In this document: positions 1 to 4,146 of the stretch, in pieces
How positions within the stretch are numbered: position 1 is the first letter of the stretch
How the letters are laid out: the number at the start of each line of letters is the position of its first letter
Position numbers and translations under genes: made by a program
Source of the DNA: an uncultured Microbacteriaceae bacterium
GTDB taxonomy: Bacteria > Actinomycetota > Actinomycetes > Actinomycetales > Microbacteriaceae
Length of the DNA: 5,161 nt
Reading direction: 5' to 3'
Assembly: GCA_934661165.1 (NCBI GenBank)
Contig: CAKUJB010000082.1
Span: 1 to 5,161 of the forward strand
The notes under the pieces: generated by a model
Told to the model about the DNA's origin: nothing
The model's input: only the letters and a program-made list of their open reading frames with translations
Database searches by the model: none

Positions 1-569
1 GACTGCCGGGAGCGGCGTTGCGGGGCGCGTGAGGCGGCCGCCTGCGCGGCCTCGGCGCGGCGCGCCCGCTCCTGAGCGACGGCACGGGCGGCCCGCTCCC
101 GCGCGGTCGTGTTGACCCCGTGCTGCGCGATGCCTGCGCCGGCCGCGACGAGCCCCGCGATGACGGCGATGAGCCCGTTCGCGGCCCCCACGCCCGCGGT
201 GACGGCGAGCCAGCCCTGCCAGCCGAGGACGGCGAGCGCCGCGACGAGGACGGCGGTGACGGCGAGCCGGGTGCGGCGGAGCCGCGTCGCGGCGGCGGCC
301 CGCACGTCGACGGCGGCGCGGGCCTCGGCGAGCACCTGCTGCTTCGTCAGCCGGGACGCGGCGATCCGCGCCTTCGCGGCGTTCTCGAGCCGGAGCGCCT
401 CCGGCGCCTCCGCCGTCTCGGCGAGGACGCGGATGGTCTGCTGGAGCCGCACGGCATTGCGCTCGCTCGCGAGGTACTCGCGGCGCTGCAGCCAGTTCGG
501 CACGAGGTAGGCGAGCCAGAGCACGGCTGCCACCGCGAACAGGATCCCTCCGCCGAACCACGACTCCAT
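1..569 (-). CDS. Three-segment membrane protein, possibly GlpR-like, C-terminus off the left edge
   Basis: The 189 complete codons visible start at ATG 569-567 (MESWFGGGILF) and stay open to the window edge, so the C-terminus is missing. Three hydrophobic segments can be seen: about residues 7-24, 102-123 and 128-149. Between the first two lies a soluble, charged, Ala/Arg/Glu-rich stretch (25-100, containing YLASERNAVRLQQTIRVLAE) that is probably helical and cytoplasmic. After the third comes another Arg/Ala-rich tail (155-189) of coiled-coil character. I recognise it as a conserved but mostly unnamed Microbacteriaceae membrane protein. It lies downstream of a RimJ-like gene, the position of Rv0996 in M. 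tuberculosis. In corynebacteria the related gene encodes GlpR, a membrane receptor for the gephyrin-like protein Glp, which is tied to FtsZ-based division. The GlpR identity is inferred from position and topology only. The start is supported by a TAGCCT box 7 nt upstream, as in leaderless transcripts. Confidence 0.85.
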   Translation of the reverse strand, partial: MESWFGGGILFAVAAVLWLAYLVPNWLQRREYLASERNAVRLQQTIRVLAETAEAPEALRLENAAKARIAASRLTKQQVLAEARAAVDVRAAAATRLRRTRLAVTAVLVAALAVLGWQGWLAVTAGVGAANGLIAVIAGLVAAGAGIAQHGVNTTARERAARAVAQERARRAEAAQAAASRAPQRRSRQ

Positions 570-576
570 GGCGGTC

Positions 577-582
577 AGGCTA
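577..582 (-). promoter_or_regulatory. Leaderless-type -10 box TAGCCT for the membrane-protein gene
   Basis: Read on the minus strand, TAGCCT (TAnnnT class) is followed by GACCGCC and then the ATG at 569. A 7-nt gap would put transcription start at or next to the start codon, so the mRNA would be leaderless. No Shine-Dalgarno sequence precedes the ATG, which fits. No clear -35 element is seen. The galU promoter in this window has the same spacing. It implies the membrane gene has its own transcript in addition to any read-through from galU and the acetyltransferase gene. Confidence 0.5.
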
Positions 583-618
583 GGTCGCGCGCGGGCCGAG
601 CGCGGGACGCCACACCGA

Positions 619-641
619 ACATTCAAGAAGAGCTTGAATGT
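619..641. repeat. Perfect 9-bp AT-rich inverted repeat (operator or terminator)
   Basis: The arms ACATTCAAG (619-627) and CTTGAATGT (633-641) are perfectly complementary around a 5-nt spacer AAGAG. They are strikingly AT-rich against surroundings of over 70% GC. The repeat begins 7 nt past the stop codon of the acetyltransferase gene and lies 49 nt upstream of the membrane-protein ATG. It could form a stem-loop ending the galU-acetyltransferase transcript, but the minus-strand sequence after it (TCGGTGTGG) has no T-run. Alternatively the symmetric, AT-rich, spaced half-sites look like a dimeric repressor or activator site, placed around -50 to -72 from the predicted start of the next gene. 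Confidence 0.7.
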
Positions 642-648
642 GCGCGGC

Positions 649-1293
649 TCACGTCCGGATGCCCGCGGCGATCCGATCGACGGCGGGGACCTTCGCCCAG
701 TTCGGGTCGACGCGGTCGGAGCGCCACCGCTCGAGCACGCCGAACGGCACGTCTTCGACCGTGAGCGCGAACGCGAAGTGGTCGCGCCAGCCGCCGTCGA
801 TGTGGATGTACCGACGGCGCAGGCCCTCGTAGCGGAAGCCGAGCTTCTCGACGACCCGCAGCGAGGCCGCGTTCTCCGGCCGGATGCAGATCTCGACACG
901 GTGCAGGCCGAGCTCCGTGAAGCAGTGGTCGGCGACGAGCGCGACGGCGGTCGGCGTCACCCCGCGGCCGGCGACGCGCTCGACGACCCAGTAGCCGATC
1001 GCGCAGGACGACAGGGAGCCGAAGGCGATCTGCGAGACGTTGAGCTGTCCGGCGAACGCGCCGTCGACCTCGAGGGCGAACGGCAGGCCGATGCCCGAGC
1101 GCGCCATGTCCCGCAGGAGCCGGATGCCGCCGCGGGCGTCGTAGTAGGGCCCGGCGCCCGGGTTCGTCGCCTCCCAGCGACGCAGCCAGCTCCGGTTGCG
1201 GCGCAGCTCCTCGTCGAGCGCCTTCGCGTCCCGCACCCGGATCGGGCGGACCGTCACGATCGGGTCGCGCAGCGTGGGCAGCGTCAGGCGCAT
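649..1293 (-). CDS. GNAT family N-acetyltransferase, RimJ/RimL type
   Basis: This 214-residue protein is a GCN5-related acetyltransferase of the RimJ/RimL type. Such enzymes use acetyl-CoA to acetylate protein N-termini, ribosomal proteins or small molecules; the substrate here cannot be told. Visible hallmarks are the N-terminal strand LRDPIVTVRPIRVRDAKALD (8-27), the core strand IGYWVVERVAGRG (99-111) whose R/Q-x-x-G-x-G/A-like loop RVAGRG binds the acetyl-CoA pyrophosphate, and the C-terminal NAASLRVVEKLGFRYEG motif (141-157) typical of the fold. I chose the ATG at 1293-1291 because its A is also the last base of the galU stop codon (TGATG), a common translational coupling arrangement. An in-frame ATG 30 bases upstream (1323) would add ten residues from inside galU and is less likely. 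No strong ribosome binding site precedes the start. M. tuberculosis rimJ (Rv0995) lies in the same neighbourhood, so orthology is plausible but unproven. Confidence 0.9.
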   Translation of the reverse strand: MRLTLPTLRDPIVTVRPIRVRDAKALDEELRRNRSWLRRWEATNPGAGPYYDARGGIRLLRDMARSGIGLPFALEVDGAFAGQLNVSQIAFGSLSSCAIGYWVVERVAGRGVTPTAVALVADHCFTELGLHRVEICIRPENAASLRVVEKLGFRYEGLRRRYIHIDGGWRDHFAFALTVEDVPFGVLERWRSDRVDPNWAKVPAVDRIAAGIRT

Positions 1294-2183
1294 CAGAGGC
1301 CCGCCGAGAACTCCTTGAGCCACGTCCGCAGCTCGGGGCCGAGGTCGTCGCGGTCGACCGCGATGTGCACGATCGCCTTGAGGTACTCGAGCTTGTCGCC
1401 CGTGTCGTAGCGACGGCCGTGCCAGACGACGCCGACGACGCCGCCGCCGCGGCCGGACTCGGCGTGGCGCTGCAACGCGTCGGTGAGCTGGATCTCCCCT
1501 CCCGCGCCCGGCTCGGTCGCCTCGAGCGTGTCGTAGATCTCCGGGGTGAGGACGTAGCGGCCGGAGATCGCGAGCCGCGACGGCTCGGTGCCCGGCGCCG
1601 GCTTCTCGACGAGCCCGGTGATCCGGACGACGTCGGGATCGTCGCCGAACGCCTCGATCGTCGCGACGCCGTACTTGTGGACCTCCGACGCCGGGACCTC
1701 CTCGAGGGCGACGACGCTCGCGCCGGTCGCCTCGTGGACCTCGACGAGCTTGCGCAGCAGCGCCTCCTGGTCCTCGAAGATGTTGTCGCCGAGCAGCACG
1801 GCGAACGCCTCGTCGCCCACGTGCTGGCGCGACTTGAGGATCGCGTGGCCGAGGCCGAGCGCGTCGCCCTGGCGCAGGTAGTGGACGTCGGCGAGCTCGG
1901 CGGAGTACATGACCTCGCGCAGCCGCGAGGCGTCGCCCTTCGCCTCGAGCGCGCTCTCGAGCTCGTAGTTGCGGTCGAAGTGGTTCTCGAGCGCGTTCTT
2001 GTTGCGCCCGGTGATCATGAGGATGTCGATGAGCCCCGCGGCCACCGCCTCCTCGACGACGTACTGGATCGCGGGCTTGTCGACGACGGGGAGCATCTCC
2101 TTCGGCATCGCCTTCGTCGCCGGGAGGAACCTGGTCCCCATCCCCGCGGCCGGGATGACTGCCTTCGTCACTGCGCGCACCAT
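1293..2183 (-). CDS. galU: UTP-glucose-1-phosphate uridylyltransferase (UDP-glucose pyrophosphorylase)
   Basis: GalU makes UDP-glucose and pyrophosphate from UTP and glucose-1-phosphate in the cytoplasm, feeding envelope glycans, trehalose and galactose metabolism. The 296-residue length is normal for bacterial GalU. The N-terminal nucleotide-binding signature is intact: AAGMGTRFLPATKAMPKEML (12-31), then PVVDKPAIQY (32-41). Further family motifs are LLGD (130-133, with the metal-binding Asp133), VEKP (192-195), GEIQLTDAL (229-237) and RRYDTGDKLEYLKA (257-270). The frame stays open far upstream, through the antisense strand of the divergent gene, so the start needs a decision. ATG 2183 gives the usual short leader (MVRAVTKAVIPAAG) and sits 7 nt behind a TAGGCT box with no Shine-Dalgarno sequence, indicating a leaderless transcript. 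The last base of the galU stop codon is the first base of the acetyltransferase start codon. In M. tuberculosis a moeA gene separates galU from rimJ; here nothing does. Confidence 0.96.
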   Translation of the reverse strand: MVRAVTKAVIPAAGMGTRFLPATKAMPKEMLPVVDKPAIQYVVEEAVAAGLIDILMITGRNKNALENHFDRNYELESALEAKGDASRLREVMYSAELADVHYLRQGDALGLGHAILKSRQHVGDEAFAVLLGDNIFEDQEALLRKLVEVHEATGASVVALEEVPASEVHKYGVATIEAFGDDPDVVRITGLVEKPAPGTEPSRLAISGRYVLTPEIYDTLEATEPGAGGEIQLTDALQRHAESGRGGGVVGVVWHGRRYDTGDKLEYLKAIVHIAVDRDDLGPELRTWLKEFSAGL

Positions 2184-2190
2184 GGCCACC

Positions 2191-2196
2191 AGCCTA
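2191..2196 (-). promoter_or_regulatory. Leaderless-type -10 box TAGGCT for galU
   Basis: On the minus strand TAGGCT is followed by GGTGGCC and then ATG 2183. This places the expected transcription start at or within a base of the galU start codon. No -35 consensus is visible; the sequence about 17 nt upstream is a G-run. The box lies 26 bp from the opposing -10 box of the cyclo-ligase gene, so the two polymerase footprints would overlap. Confidence 0.6.
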
Positions 2197-2222
2197 CGAC
2201 CCGGCCCGTCGCGCCCCCTGCC

Positions 2223-2228
2223 TAGGAT
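2223..2228 (+). promoter_or_regulatory. Leaderless-type -10 box TAGGAT for the cyclo-ligase operon
   Basis: TAGGAT ends exactly six bases before ATG 2235. This is the canonical distance from a -10 box to a start site at the A of the ATG. There is no Shine-Dalgarno sequence, which supports a leaderless mRNA. The box is embedded in an imperfect palindrome, CCCCTGCCTAGGATGGGG (2215-2232), in which 14 of 18 bases pair. That could be chance in GC-rich DNA or a repressor site. Confidence 0.6.
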
Positions 2229-2234
2229 GGGGCC

Positions 2235-2813
2235 ATGTCGAGCGATGCGACCAGTGCGAAGCGGGCGCTGCGCGCCGAGATCCGGGCGCGCCGGCTCAAC
2301 GCGACCTCGACGGAGCGGGAGCGCGACGCCCACGGTCACACGGCGCGGCTCGTCGAGCTCGTCACGCAGCGCGGCGCGGCATCCGTCGCGGCCTACCTCT
2401 CGACGGACCACGAGCCGAGCACGCGCGGCTTCCTCGCCTGGGCGCAGGCGGCGGGGGTGCGGGTCCTGCTGCCGATCTCGCGGGAGGACGGCCTCCTCGA
2501 CTGGGCCGGCTACGACGGCGGCGCGGAGGACCTCGACCACCTCGGCATGCCGACGCCGACGACCGAGCTCCTCGGGCCGATCGCGGTCAACGACGTCGAC
2601 CTCATCATCGTGCCCGCCTCCGCGGTCGACGAGTCGGGGATGCGGATGGGCTGGGGTCGCGGCTACTTCGACCGGACGCTCGGATCGATGGCGTCCAGGC
2701 CGCCCGTCTATGCTGTCGTCTTCGACCACGAGGTCCTCCCCGAGGTGCCGCACGACGCGCACGACGAGCGGATCGACGGCGCGGTCACCCCCACCCGTCT
2801 CCTCACCTTCTGA
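2235..2813 (+). CDS. 5-formyltetrahydrofolate cyclo-ligase (5,10-methenyl-THF synthetase)
   Basis: The enzyme converts 5-formyltetrahydrofolate to 5,10-methenyltetrahydrofolate using ATP and Mg2+, returning the stored folate form to one-carbon metabolism in the cytoplasm. The 192 residues match the usual size. Family features seen are the N-terminal K-x-x-L-R motif (KRALR, 9-13) in a basic helix, the strand-turn VAAYLSTDHEPST (51-63), the segment VDLIIVPASAVDESGMRMGW (121-140) leading into the nucleotide/folate-binding loop GWGRGYFDR (139-147), and the C-terminal PHDAHDERIDGAVTPTR (172-188). Most bacterial members read G-G-G-Y-Y-D-R at the loop; G-R-G-Y-F-D-R is a conservative variant. The ATG at 2235 is the only start that fits the leaderless -10 box. 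It is the first gene of a probable operon with the zinc-ribbon gene, whose ATG is 7 bases after this stop codon. The same pair occurs in M. tuberculosis (Rv0992c-Rv0991c). Confidence 0.94.
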   Translation: MSSDATSAKRALRAEIRARRLNATSTERERDAHGHTARLVELVTQRGAASVAAYLSTDHEPSTRGFLAWAQAAGVRVLLPISREDGLLDWAGYDGGAEDLDHLGMPTPTTELLGPIAVNDVDLIIVPASAVDESGMRMGWGRGYFDRTLGSMASRPPVYAVVFDHEVLPEVPHDAHDERIDGAVTPTRLLTF

Positions 2814-2820
2814 CTGCGAC

Positions 2821-3153
2821 ATGCCCACGTACTCCTACCGCTGCACCGAGTGCGGCACCGCCTTCGACATCGTCCAGGCCTTCACCGACGACTCGCTCAC
2901 CGAGTGCCCGAGCTGCAGCGGCCGACTGCGCAAGCTCTTCAGCGCCGTCGGCGTGACGTTCAGCGGCAGCGGCTTCTACCGCACCGACTCGCGCGCCGAG
3001 GCGAAGTCCGGCGCGGGCTCGAGCGGGGCGGGCGGCACCGGGTCGAGCACGCCCACGACCTCCGGCTCCGGCGACTCGGGCGGCAGCGGGGCGTCCTCGA
3101 GCAGCGGCACGGCCGCGGCGAAGCCCGCGAGCACCGCGGCGAGCGGCGCGTAG
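2821..3153 (+). CDS. FmdB/Ruc-type zinc-ribbon protein with Gly/Ser-rich disordered tail
   Basis: This 110-residue protein has two halves. The N-terminal half (1-56) is a compact zinc ribbon with four cysteines in two CxxC pairs (Cys8/Cys11 and Cys29/Cys32), starting MPTYSYRCTECG and ending with the family signature VTFSGSGFYRTDSR (45-58). The C-terminal half (about 60-110) is almost only Gly, Ser, Ala and Thr and is surely disordered. The domain is annotated as FmdB regulatory protein, but a regulatory role is poorly supported. The close mycobacterial relative Rv0991c (Ruc), also about 110 residues with the same four cysteines and a Ser-rich tail, is described as a redox-regulated chaperone that works with DnaK when oxidised. 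Gene position next to the cyclo-ligase is the same, so I infer a Ruc-like role here. The ATG lies 7 bases after the preceding stop codon without a clear Shine-Dalgarno sequence, so translation is probably coupled. Confidence 0.93.
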   Translation: MPTYSYRCTECGTAFDIVQAFTDDSLTECPSCSGRLRKLFSAVGVTFSGSGFYRTDSRAEAKSGAGSSGAGGTGSSTPTTSGSGDSGGSGASSSSGTAAAKPASTAASGA

Positions 3154-3185
3154 CGCCGGGGCGAGACAGCGCATTCCTCCCGGCG
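3154..3185 (+). terminator. Weak stem-loop behind the zinc-ribbon gene
   Basis: The arms CGCCGGG (3154-3160) and CCCGGCG (3179-3185) pair perfectly across an 18-nt loop immediately after the stop codon. There is no T-run, and the long loop makes it a weak terminator candidate. It may only attenuate transcription into mscL, or be chance pairing in GC-rich DNA. Confidence 0.25.
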
Positions 3186-3201
3186 TGCCCGACGCGCCTC
3201 C

Positions 3202-3230
3202 TTGTCAGCCGCGCATCCGTGCGCTGAGAT
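3202..3230 (+). promoter_or_regulatory. Possible promoter for mscL
   Basis: TTGTCA (3202-3207) is followed after 17 bases by TGAGAT (3225-3230), a fair -35 and a poor -10 match, in the 126-bp gap before mscL. The gap is much longer than the 7 bp between the two preceding genes, which makes a separate promoter plausible. It would give a leader of roughly 43 nt carrying the GGAGAGG ribosome binding site. The -10 element matches the consensus at only three of six positions. Confidence 0.3.
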
Positions 3231-3262
3231 GGCTCGAGCGGCGCGCACGGCGCCCACCCGAC

Positions 3263-3269
3263 GGAGAGG
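3263..3269 (+). promoter_or_regulatory. Ribosome binding site GGAGAGG of mscL
   Basis: GGAGAGG lies 10 bases before ATG 3280. It is the clearest Shine-Dalgarno sequence in the window and decides the mscL start against earlier in-frame starts, such as TTG 3202, which would add 26 non-homologous residues. mscL therefore has a conventional leader, unlike galU and the cyclo-ligase gene. Confidence 0.6.
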
Positions 3270-3279
3270 CGGCCACCGG

Positions 3280-3681
3280 ATGTTCCAGGGCTTCAAGGAG
3301 TTCATCGCGAAGGGCAATGTCATCGATCTCGCGGTCGCGGTCGTCATCGGCGCGGCCTTCGGCGCGATCGTCACGGCGATCGTCGACGCGGTCATCAACC
3401 CGCTCATCGGGGCGTTCCTGCCCTCCGGCGACCTCGCGAGCTGGGTGATCCCGATCCCGGGCATCTTCGCGACCGCCGAGTTCGGCATCGGGGCGATCAT
3501 CTCCGCGATCATCAACTTCGTCGCGATCGCCCTCGTCGTCTACTTCGCACTCGTGCTGCCGATGAACCGGCTCAAGGCACGCCAGGCCGCTCGTGCCGGC
3601 GTCGTCGAGGAGGCCCCCGCGCCGACGCAGGAGCAGCTCCTCACGGAGATCCGCGACCTGCTCGCGCAGCAGCAGCGCTGA
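3280..3681 (+). CDS. mscL: Large-conductance mechanosensitive channel MscL
   Basis: MscL forms a homopentameric inner-membrane pore that opens under membrane tension and releases solutes during hypo-osmotic shock. The 133 residues are close to the 136 of the E. coli protein. The order of parts is complete: amphipathic N-terminal helix MFQGFKEFIAKGN (1-13); first membrane helix with the pore-lining small-residue pattern (about 15-41, including VIDLAVAVVIGAAFGAIVTA); periplasmic loop (about 42-66); second membrane helix (about 68-93); and the cytoplasmic bundle helix with the highly conserved end LLTEIRDLLAQ (120-130). The sequence is close to the mycobacterial form (GFKEF, GN-x-x-DLAVAVVIG, TEIRDLLAQ). 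The periplasmic loop is short and hydrophobic. A GC-rich stem-loop begins 4 bases after the stop codon. mscL also lies near the Rv0991c block in M. tuberculosis (Rv0985c), so the linkage is old. Confidence 0.97.
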   Translation: MFQGFKEFIAKGNVIDLAVAVVIGAAFGAIVTAIVDAVINPLIGAFLPSGDLASWVIPIPGIFATAEFGIGAIISAIINFVAIALVVYFALVLPMNRLKARQAARAGVVEEAPAPTQEQLLTEIRDLLAQQQR

Positions 3682-3685
3682 GGCG

Positions 3686-3703
3686 GCGCCCGTCGGCGGG
3701 CGC
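3686..3703 (+). terminator. GC-rich stem-loop terminator candidate behind mscL
   Basis: GCGCCCG (3686-3692) and CGGGCGC (3697-3703) form a perfect 7-bp all-GC stem with a four-base loop TCGG, starting 4 bases past the mscL stop codon. There is no T-tract, as is common for actinobacterial terminator hairpins. The location between convergent genes supports a terminating role. Confidence 0.55.
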
Positions 3704-3795
3704 GGCGGGGCGACGGAGGAATGCGCGGCGCGCGTCCCGCGGCACGCTCGCGTCCGCGACGACGAACGACTGCCGGTCGGTGCCGCGCGTCGGGC
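3704..3795. other. Short convergent intergenic stretch without recognised content
   Basis: These 92 bases lie between the two opposed stem-loops. I see no tRNA-like fold, no credible ORF and no strong repeat. The sequence is GC-rich with many CG dinucleotides, as expected of the genome. Confidence 0.4.
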
Positions 3796-3811
3796 GGACG
3801 GGGCGCCGTCC
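3796..3811 (-). terminator. Stem-loop terminator candidate behind the small ORF
   Basis: GGACGG (3796-3801) and CCGTCC (3806-3811) pair perfectly around the loop GGCG, 9 bases downstream of the TGA that ends the minus-strand small ORF. No T-run follows. Together with the stem-loop at 3686-3703, it gives each of the two convergent transcription units its own hairpin. Confidence 0.45.
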
Positions 3812-3820
3812 CTCGCGGAC

Positions 3821-4144
3821 TCAGTAGTGCGGCGGCTTGTCGCCGCGGAGCCGCTCGTCGTTGTCCGTCGAGGTGTGGCGGCGCGGCTCCGGCGCGGGGT
3901 GCGGGTCGGAGCCGGGTGGCGGCTCGGTGCGGGCGCGACGTCGCCGGCGCGGCGTCGAGGGCGGCCCCGGCTCGCGCCCCGGGTCACCCGCGAGAGGTGA
4001 CGACCCCGGCTCGCGCGCGGGATCGAACTCGGCGCCGACCTCGGGCTCGGCGGGATGCTGGGGATCCGGCTGCGCGCTGGGATCCTCGCCCGGAACCCCA
4101 GCATCCAGCGGATTTCCCAGCGCGCGGTCCGGCTCCACGTCCAC
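3821..4144 (-). CDS. Small Pro/Arg-rich hypothetical protein ending in DNDERLRGDKPPHY
   Basis: From GTG 4144-4142 the frame encodes 107 residues: an acidic Pro/Asp/Glu-rich N-terminal part, an Arg cluster (PRRRRRAR, 65-72), a Pro-rich linker and a polar C-terminal peptide DNDERLRGDKPPHY. It contains a 13-residue internal duplication (DPAREPG at 41 and DPGREPG at 54), mirrored in DNA by the 13-mer CCCCGGCTCGCGC at 3965 and 4004. No folded domain, signal or membrane segment is visible, so most is probably disordered. The start lies two bases after the TAG of the helicase gene, suggesting coupled translation; GTG 4138 is an alternative two codons later. The frame stays open further upstream inside the helicase gene, but that part is a shadow. 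I recall similar short proteins ending in a NDxRLRxDKPPHW-like peptide next to this helicase in Microbacteriaceae, which is the main reason to believe it. Function unknown. Confidence 0.65.
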   Translation of the reverse strand: MDVEPDRALGNPLDAGVPGEDPSAQPDPQHPAEPEVGAEFDPAREPGSSPLAGDPGREPGPPSTPRRRRRARTEPPPGSDPHPAPEPRRHTSTDNDERLRGDKPPHY

Positions 4145-4146
4145 GA

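Noticed and set aside
120..764. Long plus-strand open frames opposite the membrane-protein gene, including one at 109-510.
   Set aside because: Their composition is Arg/Ala/Gly-rich with no motif. The minus-strand frame encodes a coherent membrane protein with a promoter-like box at its start.
1294..1323. An earlier ATG (1323) for the acetyltransferase, adding MAQGVLGGPL.
   Set aside because: The TGATG overlap with the galU stop codon is a better start, and the extra residues look like a frame-shifted galU end.
568..1410. A 280-codon plus-strand open frame.
   Set aside because: It lies opposite the acetyltransferase gene, whose motifs are intact, and crosses the intergenic inverted repeat. 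It is a shadow of high GC content.
1365..2225. A 286-codon plus-strand open frame opposite galU.
   Set aside because: It is a mirror of the galU codons (Leu/Arg/Asp/Val-rich) without any recognisable domain.
2184..2828. The galU frame stays open upstream on the minus strand for about 215 further codons.
   Set aside because: This part is antisense to the cyclo-ligase gene, has no GalU homology and shows the Arg/Gly/Pro composition typical of GC-rich shadow frames.
3704..3795. A possible small RNA or tRNA in the convergent gap.
   Set aside because: No cloverleaf, no conserved T-loop sequence and no promoter-like element could be found.
3205..4104. A 299-codon minus-strand open frame across mscL.
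   Set aside because: It runs antisense to a fully recognisable mscL and gives only Arg/Asp-rich low-complexity sequence.
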